A model generated the notes under the pieces. It was given only the letters and a program-made list of their open reading frames with translations, searched no databases and was not told the origin of the DNA. Shown here piece by piece: positions 38,402 through 49,450 of a stretch of DNA of 64,000 bases. Source of the stretch: Syngnathus acus (taxonomy: Eukaryota > Chordata > Actinopteri > Syngnathiformes > Syngnathidae). Within the stretch, counting starts at the first letter, position 1, and each line of letters starts with the position of its first letter. The stretch spans positions 17,542,008-17,606,007 of the forward strand of contig NC_051089.1 in NCBI RefSeq assembly GCF_901709675.1, given 5' to 3'. Made by a program: the position numbers and the translations under genes.

Positions 38402-38547
38402 ACACACACAACCCCAACACACATGCATGGCGGCTGCGGGTCATTCAAAGAGAGGAAGGTAATTATTTTCCCAAGCCCACATTATAAATGTCTTTTTGCT
38501 TCATTAATTTCTACCCCCTCTTATCGTAGTGGATGTTTTTGCTACTG

Positions 38548-41500
38548 AAGCCAGGCCTGCAGGTGGGGCTCGAAGGTGAGTGTCTGTTGGCCGGGCCTGC
38601 ACACATGGAGTCCGACCAGGCAGCCTGAAAAGGAAACATGGGTCTTCCCCTTCAATGGGCCTAGTGAGTTAGGCGCGTAGTGGGCTAGGTGGCTGCCAAA
38701 GGCGAGGACTTTGGGGGTCCAATCCCCGATGACAAAAACTGGCTCTAGAGACATGGAATGTCACCTCGCGGGCAGGGAAGGATCCCAAGCTTGTGTGTGA
38801 GAAAGATAAAGTCCGACTAGACATAGTTCACACACAGTTTGGGCTGTGGTACGAGTCCTTTCAAGAGGGGTTGGACTCTTCCAAAAAGGAATGCTGGAGA
38901 GTGATCTGGGGACTCCATCTTTCTACAAGGTGACTTCAATACTCACTTGGGCAATGCTAGTGAGACCTGGAGAGGTGTGATTAGGAGGAACGGGCCCCCC
39001 AGTCTGAACCCAAGTGGTGTTCTCTTGTTGGACTTCTGTGCTCATCCAAATTGTCCAGAATGAACACTCATATTGAAGCATAAGTGTGTCCTTATGTGCA
39101 CTTGGCACCTGGACACCCTAGGTCAGGGGTGGGCAAACTTTTTGACTTGCGGGCCGAATTTGGTTCTAAATTTGGACCGGAGGGCCGAACCAGGAGCAGA
39201 TGGATGTAGTGTTTGTTTGAAGTAATATAAACGACCTGTAAAGGTCATTGCATAAAAGGTTCTGGCCTTTAGTAGGTAGTAAAGCATGGATATTCAAAAA
39301 AAGATTTTTGAAAACAAATGCATTTATTAACAGCATTAAAAAAAAAAAGAAATTCACTAAAAAACTGCTATCAGTGATTCTCATAAAATACGACACTATT
39401 ATGAATAACAGTCTCCATTTCGGTGCCTGCAGGTCAGATTAATGAAAGATGTTTATCTTATGAGATCACATCAAACGGCAAACACTCTGACCAAATATAT
39501 CATCTTGAAGAATCGGTGAAAGCATACATCCAAATAAAGTAATCAAAACGGCAACACGGTGAGGGGTATCTGAAAATCAGAGCAGAGTCTTAACTCACAA
39601 ACACCTGCTAACAGAGGTGAGGAAACGGGAAACACTTCCTTAAAGTAAGCCTTAAGGTTAAGATTAGTCGCAAACAGGTGGTGCATCAATGTCCTTGAGC
39701 ATCCTGCATTGTTTGAAAATGAGAATGGTCGCTAGTTTCAATCCCTGCTATTTGTACAAATCATATTCAAAATGCATTTTTTTACAACAAACTTGAGAGC
39801 CTCCCCTTCATTTTCAGTGGGAACAGTGTTGTTGGTCTCCCTTTTTTGCTAGTGTGTCATAGTCTGGAGTAAAATTTGTTGTGGCAATTCTTAGGAGAGA
39901 TCCGAGGTGTTGGTCCGTTTACCTAGATCTGTGACGGGTTGATGTTGATGTTCATGTGGCTGAACGTCACGTCGCGTACGTCGAGCCAAATTGGCCACTC
40001 TTTTATAAACACTCGGCACTCAAGTGTTCACCTTGCTTTTCCTTGGGCGACTCATTTTAATGGAAGGATTCCAGGGGAAGGTTTGTGGGTGGCTTTAGCA
40101 TAAAACTGTATCTGAAAGCTCAGCGCGCGAATTACAAGAATGCTGTCGTCACAGCCCACGCTCTAAATTCGGCACTGCCACAAATAGAGCGCGAGTGCGC
40201 CATGTCTGTACTACTGAGTACGTACACGCACTTGTGAGTGTGCACCGAGCTTTCTGACACGGCTTCCGGTAGTAAATGCGCAGGCGAGCGGTTCCCCATC
40301 TACTGGCGGGCCGGATTAAACGGTCCCGTGGGCCGGATGTGGCCCGCGGGCCGTAGTTTGCCCATCCCTGCCCTAGGTCCTTGCATCACAAAGCTCTGGA
40401 TGTTGTGGGGTTGTTCTGGTTGACACGCCTCTACAACATCCCGCGGACATCGGGAACAGTGAGTGTGGATTGGCAAACCAGGGTGGTAACACTAACCCTT
40501 TTTAGGAAGGGGGACAATTCATGGGTGCTGGAGAGGGTCCATCAGGATGTCGAATACTGAACCCACTGGTAAGGGTAGTCCCGTCCCCGTACCACCAATG
40601 TCAGAGTTTTGTCCACATTTATGGCAGTAAGTCAGATTTGTTTCTGGTACAGGTTTGACACCGTCAAGGCTGCACTTTATCACTGATTCTGTTAAAAACA
40701 TTTATGGACAGAATTTCTAGGTGTAGCCGAGGCGTTGAGGGGCGGCCTCAGTTTCGCATCTCTGCGTTTTGCAGACAATGTGGTGCTGTTGGCTTCTACA
40801 AATTGGGATCTCTCACTGGACTGGTTCGCAGCCGAGTGTAAAGTGGTTGGGATGAAAATCAGCACCTCTAAATCTGAGACCATCGTCCTCAGTCTGGAAT
40901 AAAGGGTGGAATGCCCACTCTGGATCGGGGATGAGATTTTGCTTCAAGTGGAGGAGTTTAAGTTCAAATCTTGAGGCCTTGTTCACGAGTGAGGGTAGAA
41001 TGCAGCAGGGTATCGGATTGGTTCAATGTCTGCTGTGATGCGGACTCTGTATGAGTTGTGAAGGAGCTCAACTGAAAGGCGAAGCTCTCGATTTACCAGT
41101 AGATCTACGTATGTTCCCACCCTCACCTACTGTCACAAGCTGTGGGTCATGAGCAAAAGAACACGTTCCTAGATACAAGTCGCCAAAATGGGTTTCTGAG
41201 TGTCCGCGCTCTCCCTTTGAGATAGGTTGAGAAGCTCGGTCATCCGTGACAGACTCAGAGTCAAGCCACCGCTCTTTCGAGTTGAGACGAGCCAAATGAG
41301 GTGGCGCAGGCACCTGATTATTACGCCTCCATGGTGAGGTGTCCGGGCATGTTCCTTAGGCAGGAGACCCCGGAGATGACCCAGGACACGCTGGAGAGAC
41401 TATGTCCCTCAGCTGGTCTGGGGATGCCTTGGGATGCCCCGGGATCAGCTGAATGAAGTGGCTGGGGAGAGGGAAGTCTGGGCTTCCCTGCTGAAGCTGC

Positions 41501-41560
41501 TGCCCCCGCAACTTGACCCCGGATTATTGGTAGACAATGGATAAATGAATGGATGGATAA
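38548..41560 (+). mobile_element. Teleost LINE (FADD-VVLLA type), 5' leader to 3' tail, split by a hAT
   Basis: Leader (38548-38750), then endonuclease start (TWNVTS near 38750), degenerate central part, an RT palm relic near 40770 reading SLRFADNVVLLAS (the usual FADD is FADN, second catalytic Asp lost), a C-terminal part (41080-41450) and a tail with ggatggataa repeats at 41540-41560. A 1247-bp hAT interrupts it at 39124-40370. Large internal deletions and stops; dead. Relatives are at 430-1285 and 32345-32850. Confidence 0.75.
39124..40370. mobile_element. hAT element (CAGGGGTGGGCAAAC), 1247 bp, 8-bp TSD
   Basis: Left caggggtgggcaaac and right gtttgcccatccctg are inverted repeats. The direct repeat ccctaggt is at 39116-39123 and 40371-40378. 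The body matches 25179-26523. No intact transposase frame is present. Confidence 0.92.
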
Positions 41561-41594
41561 TATTCTCCCCCATGTTTCATCCACAAAATGGTTG

Positions 41595-41860
41595 GATGGA
41601 TAAAATTATACCCTATGGCCTATCCCAGCTGACTCCAGGCAGTAGGCAAAGGGTTGCCAGCTAATCGCAGGGTACACATGGACGAACAACCCTTCGCACT
41701 CACACTGACGGAAAATTTAGAGTGTTCAATCGGCCTACCGTGCATGTTCTTAAATGTGGGAGATAATTGAACTACTACTTGGAGCAAACCCCTGTAGGCA
41801 TGGGGAGAACATGCAAACTCCGCACAGGAAGGCAGTAGCCAAACCCACAACCTCTATATC
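41595..41860 (-). mobile_element. SINE-core fragment (DANA/Mermaid-like), minus strand
   Basis: cctatcccagctgactccag, atcggcctaccgtgcatgtt and ggggagaacatgcaaactcc are the reverse complement of the SINE core at 16350-16630. Head and tail are not clear. Confidence 0.65.
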
Positions 41861-41968
41861 TATACTATTCCTTTTCAAGAAAATGACCCGCTCGAGAACA
41901 TTCATGTTATTTGCCATTATGTGCAGCTTAGTTTAGTTGTATTTTCCAGCATTTAAATATGTCTATGG

Positions 41969-42480
41969 CAGTGATTCTTAACCTTGTTATACCGAACCCC
42001 ACCAGTTTCGTATGCACATTTTTTTAAATTCAAGACATAGAATGTAATTATTGTTTTAAACGTTGGTGCACAAAATGAGCTGTGCGTGAACATCACCTTC
42101 TTCAAAGAACAAAACCAACACAATTCATGAATTGCCCTGTTTTGTGATCAGGTAAGCAACTTCGTACGATCCTGTGAGGATTGGTTTGTTAACAGCAATA
42201 AATCCAAGAGCAGGCAGAGTGGCCCTTTTCATTGAATTTGGCTCTCTTCACCTTGAATTCAACAAGTGTTGTGTTCATGTATTCTGTGTTTCCATGCAGC
42301 TTCAAGAAGTGCTCCTTTAGTTTAGCCGGTCCGAGAAAAGAGTTGCTCAACTTGCAAATCATGCAAATAGGACGCTCACTCCCATCACATTCCATGACAC
42401 ATGTGAATCCGTGTTGTATACATATTCATCTGACTACTTTCTTCTTTTGCCTGACATAGTTAGTATGGAATAAAATATTA
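41969..42480 (-). mobile_element. hAT element fragment (TTCTTAACC type) with BED-like finger
   Basis: Left end cagtgattcttaacc at 41969. Internal sequence matches the 50183 family (cacaaaatgagctgtgcgtg). The minus strand encodes RPICMICKLSNSFLGPAKLK then EHFLKLHGNT (C-x2-C...H-x4-H), like ZBED5/FAM200-type hAT transposases. The right terminus and catalytic part are missing. Confidence 0.6.
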
Positions 42481-42841
42481 CAGAAATCACATGACGTACT
42501 ACCACGACAGTCACACGTTGACTACTGAGCGCACTAAAGTCCCTGCAGCACTGATTGACCCAGCGTCTCCTCTCTCCGCCTGCTGGCCAGCTGATGCGCC
42601 CGCCGCGCTAGACCTCAAGGGTCACCACTACGTTCACCAAGTCATAATCCTAAAGTTAATCAATGTACTTTGTTTTTGTAAACCCATTAAATATTAAATA
42701 CTGTACTAATGTCACATCATTTTTAACTTAAGGGAACCAGCTAGCAAAAAGATCCGTTTATGGTAAGTGCTCTCTTTACAATATCATAAGCAGATATGTT
42801 AATTTAATTGTCCCGCCTTCCTATACCTGTACTTTTTCTCA

Positions 42842-42955
42842 GGTATCAGCTCATGTGGAAATGTGAAGATTGTGAACAACCATTTTTAAGAAGATCTGAA
42901 CCTTTGAAATATTACAAACTTAATCATTCTATTATATTACAGTGTGACAAAAAAG
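42842..42955 (+). pseudogene. C2H2-like zinc-finger exon fragment
   Basis: After a pyrimidine-rich tract and CAG (42839-42841) the frame reads YQLMWKCEDCEQPFLRRSEP then LKYYKLNHS, a C-x2-C...H finger resembling a repeated teleost C2H2 protein family. It is cut by the TA element starting at 42958. Only one half-finger is left, so function cannot be assigned. Confidence 0.35.
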
Positions 42956-42957
42956 TA

Positions 42958-43400
42958 CCGTATTGGCCCAAATATAAGACGACCCTGATTATTAGACGAC
43001 CCCATCTTTTTCAAGACTCAAGTTTGAAAAAGACTCTTTGAACACCAAATTTAATTTTTATACAGAAAATAATTACAGTACATCTGAAACAAACGATTAT
43101 AACAATATTTTCGAGAGAAAAAGCATGTTATTTTGCCTCATTCAAATCATGCAAAAACTGTCTATCACATCTTAATATCTGAACATTTAAATATGTAAAC
43201 TAAAGTGTAATCACATTTTTAAATGAATGGCTTCTGGTTTTTGAAATGTAAATAACCTATCTACTGTGATAAAACAAACAAATTGCAATGACTGCATTAA
43301 CCAACAAAGTGAAGTCTAACTAACTGTAGTCTTGAAACAAATTTGAATAAGGAAAAGCATTGCAATAAAATAATGCAAACTGCTACCGCTATTGTTGGGG
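42958..43400. mobile_element. CCGTATTGG-type TA element, copy with the empty site
   Basis: Left end ccgtattggcccaaatataa after TA (42956-42957). The sequence parallels 4103-4221 joined to 5194-5510 without the nested element; the junction near 43070 reads aataattacagtacatc. The right end is lost near 43400, where different sequence (ggggagcctgaggattg) begins. Confidence 0.78.
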
Positions 43401-43609
43401 AGCCTGAGGATTGTATAGGGAGTTGGCTCGGATGGTTATGCTCTTTTCGCCCCCGGGTGTCGGTCAGAACACAGGAGGGAAGACGTGGTTCAGTTTTGAT
43501 TGCTTTACTGAATTATTGGCAAAAAAGTAACAGGCACTGTGGCTCATAGGGGCATACAGGCAAACTGGCAAAAGGGTATAGGCACACGTTTGGTCATAAG
43601 GATCTGAGA

Positions 43610-43760
43610 GCACGTGTGTGTAGTGTACATGGGTGAGTCTTTGGGTGTGTGAATGTGATTCTTGTGTGTGTGATTATTGTATGAAGCGTGTGAAGGGCGT
43701 GTAGTGTGTGTGTGTGGGTGTGCGGGTCTGCGTGCGCGCCCGCGTGTGTGTGTACTATCA
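43610..43760. repeat. Degenerate (GT)n-rich stretch
   Basis: Interrupted GT/GC repeats (tgtgtgtgtgggtgtgcggg, gcgcgcccgcgtgtgtgtgt). ORFs here are composition artefacts. Confidence 0.7.
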
Positions 43761-43852
43761 GTTCCAATGTATTAAATTGGTTACATTCAGGAAGCATTTT
43801 CAGGTTAAACTGAAAGAATTCGTTCCATTAAGTAATCAATCCTATTTAATTA

Positions 43853-44840
43853 CCGTATTTTCTGCCCTAAAAGGCGCACCTAAAAACCTAAAATTTTCTC
43901 AAAAGCCGACAGTGCGCCTTATAGTCCAGTGCGCCTTATATATGGATCAATTGATGAATTTGTTGATCCATACTGGTTGTACACAGTGCTCTGCCAAAAT
44001 TTTTCAGTACGTTTTAGTACGACTAGTAAATTACAAGGTCGCATCGCTTCCCAACATTACGGCAACTGTAGTCAGGGGGCGTCACCGAATAGCTGTTGTA
44101 CCCGCGAGGCTATTTCATTTCAAAATAGGCTGCTCCGTTAATGTTTCGAGTAAATTTACGGATTGATATGGAAGGGAAACATAGGTAAGCAGTACCAATG
44201 TGTTAGATCGAACTTTAGTCAGTTCCGATCATTTTATAGGAGATCGTTTGAGAAACGCGATTGTTTACACTTTGCTGAGGCTCATGGGAGATTGCGAGCT
44301 GAGGCTCATGGGACTTTGCGGATGGCTAATGCTATAACGATAGCTGCTATACGTACCAGGCTATTTCATGTCAAAATAGGCTGCTCTGTTAATGTTTCGA
44401 GTAAATCTACGGATCGATATGGAAGGGAAACATAGGTAAGTAGTACCAATGCGTTAGATCGAACTTTAATCAGTTACGATCATTTTATAGGAGATCGTTT
44501 GAGAAACGCGATTGTTTACACTTTGCTGAGGCTCATGGGAGATTGCGAGCTGAGGCTCGTGGGACTTTGCGGATGGCTAATGCTATAACGATAGCTGCTA
44601 TACGTACCAGGCTATTTCATGTCAAAATAGGCTGCTCTGTTAATGTTTCGAGTAAATCTACGGATCGATATGGAAGGGAAACATAGGTAAGTAGTACCAA
44701 TGCGTTAGATCGAACTTTAGTCAGTTCCGATCATTTTATAGGAGATCGTTTGAGAAACGCGATTGTTTACACTTTGCTGAGGCTCATGGGAGATTGCGAG
44801 CTGAGGCTCGTGGGACCATGCATATGAATAGAGGAACTTC
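43853..44840. mobile_element. TA MITE left end (AAGGCGCAC type) containing a 251-bp tandem array
   Basis: Left end ccgtattttctgccctaaaa then ggcgcacc after TA (43851-43852), with an internal gcgccttata repeat at 43914-43945. From about 44111 a tandem array takes over. A right terminus was not found. Confidence 0.6.
44111..44815. repeat. 251-bp tandem repeat, almost three copies
   Basis: gatatggaagggaaacatag occurs at 44165, 44416 and 44667, exactly 251 bp apart. Copies are nearly identical. Within each unit gaggctcatggga and gagctgaggctc(a/g)tggga form a short internal repeat. No coding role is supported, because the frames are open only by chance. Confidence 0.92.
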
Positions 44841-45121
44841 CCAATCTAATTTCTTTGCTTCATGTGAAGTCAGGGTCATATTTTGTGCACTTCTGAAAAG
44901 CATCCTTTATTGTTGGATGGGTATGATGATGCTGCTGGCTTGGCTCTGGTCTGTCCTCCTCGTTGAAGTCCTCATCTGGCTGATACTGTGAAAAGTTTAC
45001 GAACATTGAGATTTAATTTAGTAGGTATAGCTTAATGACTGTAGAAAAACAGCAGAGGCTGTACTAACACATGCACACATATAGATTGCAAGCAGTAATT
45101 TACAGACGTATTGTGGTGAAC

Positions 45122-45583
45122 AATGTTGGGGAACATTGATTTTAAAAAGTAATGTTATAATTACTCACTACGTTTTCAAAAACGTAACTGAGTTAATAAC
45201 TGAATTACTCTATAATAAAAGTTACTTGTTACCAGAGAAGGTAACTATTTGCGTTAGTTAAAAAATACATAATGTACGTACACATTGTCTTCGAGAAAAA
45301 AAAATAAAAATAAAAATAATAGTGTGCTTCGCCACGCATATTGAAACACTGACACGTGTTAAAACACTGGCCTTAACCAATTGCTTACTGACTTGAGTTA
45401 ACCCGGAAACTCCTCACTCGTCTAGGCTAGGATCCGCTCGAATTACTGTTAGTTTATTGAATCGCTGTTCATTTATTCAATCAGTTTATTCACTGTTAGT
45501 TTATTCAATCAATAACATCAACGGCGTTGTTGGGACAGGGAAAGTAATTATTACTGAGAAAACAACACCATTGCCTAACGCTG
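45122..45583. mobile_element. hAT-like element remnant (TGTTGGGGAAC ends)
   Basis: caatgttggggaacattgat followed by aaagtaatgttataattact is typical of a fish hAT end family with AGTAAC-type subterminal repeats. A possible inverse end is ccattgcctaacgctg near 45567-45583. No TSD read. Confidence 0.45.
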
Positions 45584-45694
45584 TTTTTTTAACACAGTTC
45601 TTTGCATCACTGATGGTGAAACCGTTTTTGTGATGTCTTATTTAAAAAAATTTAATGACAAAATGATAATGAATGATAGTCTATTACAACTGGA

Positions 45695-45702
45695 CGCACG
45701 CA

Positions 45703-45734
<32 letters not shown>

Positions 45735-45743
45735 CACACACAC
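45695..45743. repeat. (GCAC)n/(CA)n microsatellite
   Basis: gcacgcacgcac repeats followed by cacacaca. Simple repeat. Confidence 0.95.
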
Positions 45744-45856
45744 GCAAAACAACTAATAACGTTTGATAACATGCATTATTTCAGGGTTGTTTAACGTTAC
45801 GTTAAGCGATTCAGTAAATGGTTGCCTGGCAACGTTACCTAATTATTATGCTATAC

Positions 45857-46674
45857 CAGGGGTGGCCAACCCGCGGCTCGCGAGCCGCATGCGGCTCCTT
45901 GCCTGGTTTCATGCGGCTCCTTTACGTCCCCCCTGCACCCTGCAGCACAACTACCCCACACCCAGTCACCCCCCCATCCCCTTGCACAGGGACTCTGATC
46001 ACTAGTCATCCCCCGCCCCAGTGGCATCCCCCCTCACCCCCCCATCCTGTATTACCTGCATATACTGTCCATATCTGCACATAATTACTGCATTCCTATC
46101 CTATATTTTTATTCATCACTCTTACTGCCCTTGTACATATCTGTTAATATCTGGTTAGACTGACACTATGTTGCATATTTATAACCCTATATTTATAATT
46201 AGCATTCTAGTACCGCCTGCAAATATCTGTTCTACTGCACCTTATTGTACACACTTAGCTAGTCATATCCGTACTCGTCCCTCATGTATAATATCCCGCA
46301 TAGAATAACACACCTCATATTTACCTGATTGCACTGTACCTATTGCTCAGTATTACTTTTTACTCTGCACTTTACTGCTTTTTGCACTTCTGGTTGGATG
46401 TCAAAGTTCTTTTCGCTGTACTGTACTTGTGCTGTACAATGACAATAAATTTGAATCTAATCTAATCTAAATATCAACATTTGTGGGGGGTTTTCGCTTC
46501 GGGTGGTGTTAATGTGTGCTTGTGTATGATGTGGCTCTTTGCGGTAACAATAAGAAAATGTGGCGCTTAGTCTCTGACTGGTTTGGGGGGGGGGGGGGGG
46601 TAGTTCATGTGTATGATGTGGCTCATTGCGGTAACAGTAAAAATTGTGGCTCTTAGTCTGGTTGGCCACCCCTG
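45857..46674. mobile_element. hAT element (CAGGGGTGGCCAACC), 818 bp, with nested LINE tail
   Basis: Left caggggtggccaacc; right ggttggccacccctg; direct repeat tgctatac at 45849-45856 and 46675-46682. Between about 45925 and 46470 lies a Rex1-like LINE 3' UTR. A (g)n run is at 46587-46601. No transposase frame. Confidence 0.92.
45925..46470 (+). mobile_element. Rex1-like LINE 3' UTR, 5'-truncated, (TCTAA)n tail
   Basis: Pyrimidine-rich sequence ending gctgtacaatgacaataaat then ttgaatctaatctaatctaa, the 3' end style of Rex1/CR1 LINEs (compare 29085-29165). No coding part. Nested inside the hAT. Confidence 0.72.
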
Positions 46675-46689
46675 TGCTATACGATGCTG

Positions 46690-47270
46690 GACATAAAGTT
46701 AACGGTACATCGCCAAGCAGCTCATAAAGGCTAAACTTATAGCAACGTTATTAGATGTGGGCAACAACGGTAACACAGGAATCAAAATGCACTCACCTTG
46801 AATTCTTTGTACAAGTCTGGATGACGTTCTTTTAGATCAGAAAGATTAATGTCAGTGCGGCCCGCAAGATTGATATAAATGACACTTGTCGTGTGCGGAG
46901 CTGAATGAACCAATCACGGTGAGGTATATGGCTCTGGAGGGCGGGACATCGCCTCGCTCACTTATTCATTTCTCCAGTCAGCTGGGAGGAGGAGAAACCG
47001 TGAAGCCGCTGACTCCGCTCGGCGCCCACAGTCCTCCAATTAATTGAAGGCGCGTCGCGAGTGAAACTTAAACTTAACAGTAAGTGCATTTACATGACAC
47101 TTGAGAAATTCGGTTAACTGTCGTTATCCGATACGATCTGCCATGTATACCCCTTTCTCCGATAACGCTCGGAGAGCGAAAGTGCGCATGCGCCACAGCC
47201 CCGCGCAACTGAAAGTTAAAGTTAAACCCGAGACTGACTCCAAGTGGAATCACATATTACAGAGCCCCAA
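46690..47270. other. Non-coding stretch, probable 5' part of the adjacent hAT
   Basis: 46860-46990 and 47100-47200 hold GC-richer sequence with gcgcatgcgccacagccccg. No frame of note. A bnc1 first exon could not be recognised here. Confidence 0.35.
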
Positions 47271-47272
47271 AG

Positions 47273-47660
47273 ATGTCTCTTTCAAAGCCTGCAGTGAAGA
47301 GAAAGGTCGGTGATGCGCACAGACAATTTCAGGAAATGTGGGGAGTGCAATATTTCTTTGTTGAGCACAGAGGCACCCCGACGTGTCATTTTTGCACTGA
47401 AAAAGTTGCGGTGCACAAGGAATACAATTTGAAACGTCATTATACAACTAGACATGCTGAGGAGTACGAAAAATACCAGCGAGATGAGAGAAGGTTGGCT
47501 CTCTCATCTCCCTGGTATTTTCGGTTGCCAGTCTTACAAAACGTCTGCTGAGGCAACACGATTTCTTTAAGAAAGCAACCACAGAGAATAATGCAGCAGT
47601 CGAAGCTAGCTACGTCGTTAGTGAGATGATTGCTAAAGCAGGATTTTTTTTGTTTTATTT
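47273..47660 (+). pseudogene. hAT transposase N-terminus (GTF2IRD2/ZBED-like), broken
   Basis: From ATG 47273 the frame reads MSLSKPAVKRKVGDAHRQFQ, then a BED-type finger: PTCHFCTEKVAVHKEYNLKR then HYTTRHAEEYEKY (C-x2-C...H-x4-H). After residue 70 the frame meets an inverted repeat (47467-47523) that replaces the expected sequence and leads to a stop at 47549. Downstream, in another frame, FFKKATTENNAAVEASYVVS and EMIAKAG continue the transposase to about 47640. The catalytic domain is absent. Resembles the hAT group from which GTF2IRD2 derived; here it is a broken transposon. Confidence 0.7.
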
Positions 47661-47929
47661 TTTTATTAATTTTTTAATTTATTTAATTTATTATTTTGTG
47701 TTAAAAATAAAGATATTTGAGAACATTGGAATGTTTTAGCAGCGCTTTTCTCGTCAGTCAATATGTGGTTTCTTCAGTCGTCTGTATCTGCTGTATGATC
47801 ATTATTTTATTATTACAGATTGATTGATTTTATTCATTTTTCATTTATTTATTTAATTCATTATTTTGTGTTAAAAATAAAGATATTTGAGAACATTGGA
47901 ATGTTTTATCAGCGCTTTTCTTGTGGAAA

Positions 47930-48003
47930 TCCTGATGCGGCCCAGCCTCACCCAGACTCTGCCTCCACCGGCCCCCAGGTAAATTGAATTTGAGACCCCT
48001 GTT
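47930..48003. mobile_element. hAT right-end fragment (GAGACCCCTG)
   Basis: atgcggcccagcctcaccca ... ccggcccccaggtaaattga ... tttgagacccctg resembles the right terminus of a CAGGGGTCTCAAA-type hAT. It probably closes the element carrying the transposase fragment at 47273, but a matching left end was not located. Confidence 0.5.
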
Positions 48004-48042
48004 TTAGATGTTTCGCTAAATTGGATGTGTTTCCCTTCTTGT

Positions 48043-48273
48043 CTAGAAACGGTGACGGCATCTTTCGCATACAGATATTTGAGGATCAACGATTAAGCCC
48101 CGCTCATCAACCCCAAATGCAAAGTACCCTAGATGCACAATACGTGACTGTTTGGTGTTTTTCTTTTCAACAAATGGAGGTGCTGCTATTGCTGCAGTTG
48201 TAGATGACGCCAATGCGCGTGCCACTGCCATGTTGCATGCTGTGAGAGCACATGTAGCAGGGAAGCACGTCAT
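48043..48273 (-). pseudogene. hAT transposase N-terminal fragment, minus strand
   Basis: Minus-strand frame contains ARALASSTTAAIAAPPFVEK then YFAFGVDERGLIVDP and SVCERCRHRF, resembling the region around a BED finger (YFGF...DP...C-x2-C). The following histidines are missing. Degenerate relic. Confidence 0.5.
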
Positions 48274-48299
48274 CAGATGCTGCGTGGGTTGCTAGATAA

Positions 48300-49240
48300 C
48301 CGCTCATTTACACACCCCTAAACAAAACAAAAGAGGCAGCCTCATCTCCCTCCTTCCTTTGTTACCAATGTTACTTCGGGCATTGCTGAAAAGGCAGTAC
48401 CGTCATTTTTTAGAAAATTGCCTTCGACTTGGTACCAAAGTATCGGTTCTCGTTACAACCTAGTGGCGAGAAGGGAAAAATTGTTGATGTGACCACAGAA
48501 AATCTTATAAATTAACAACAATGGTAAATATGAAACTTTTTTAAGTGTATGTAAGTGAAGGGTTGCCATATTGGCCAGGGCCAGCCTTGCAAAATAACCA
48601 CAATGTTCTCTACGCCAAATGCTTAGTGTTTCTTTTACACGTTTGTGATAGACTGATATATTAATTTTTCAAGGCCGATACTGATTAGTAACTAGGCCCA
48701 ATAACTGATGTTTGGAGCCAATATTTTTTTGCGGTACAGGGAACATTTTCCCGTTAACATTTTTAATTATTCAAACGACTTAATTTCCTGTAAATGGCTT
48801 TAAGCACATGTAAATGTTTGTTTAATACAATACAATTCAATCCGTAGAGAAGATACCAACTTTTAATTGTAACACAAAGCACAGGGAGCTGCAAAGCTCA
48901 GCAGCATGTCTTATAAAGTTAAATGAAACTGTAATAAATGAATAACTCCCTAAAATGTTCCAGTCCAACTTAAGTTTTAAAACATTCAATACAAGTTAAA
49001 TTTTAATCTCTCAATTACAACTATTATCTTTGAATGAAGTACACAAACAATTTATCCCCAAAGCAGCTACTGGCCAACAGGTCACCAGTGTGATGTGCCT
49101 TTAGACATCTTAACATCTCAAGTAACCTATTCATGATTGTTTATCAGACTTCAGATTAATATTAAAAATAAAAGTCGATGCAAACATGAACCAAAATGTG
49201 GCGTATCCGCCCCAATAGGCTGATTATCTATGACTAACAT
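48300..49240. other. Non-coding stretch, nothing clear
   Basis: A hAT-like degenerate piece (aaggcagtaccgtcattttt ... ggtaccaaagtatcggttct) occurs around 48380-48460. The rest shows no frame or terminal repeats. Confidence 0.4.
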
Positions 49241-49249
49241 CGCAGCATT

Positions 49250-49450
49250 TGCATTGGGGCTATGTGGACTTTCCATGTTTTCCCTGAGTCTGTGTTGGTT
49301 ATCTCTGGGTTCTGCGGTTTTCTCCCACATTCTAAAAATATGCATGGCAGTGTGCTGGCATCCATTTCCATTTCGCATTCCATTTCTCATCTAAAAGTCA
49401 GCTAGGATCGGCTCCAGCACACCTGGAACTTTAGTGAGGCTAAGTGGTAC
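49250..49450 (+). mobile_element. SINE-core fragment (DANA/Mermaid-like)
   Basis: ctatgtggactttccatgtt, ttggttatctctgggttctg, aggatcggctccagcacacc and gtggtacagagaa follow the order of the SINE core at 16350-16630, diverged. Confidence 0.55.

Noticed and set aside
46900-47200. bnc1 promoter and first exon in the GC-richer patch
   Set aside because: No exon with a matching donor phase was found, and the patch adjoins a hAT transposase fragment, so it is more likely transposon leader.
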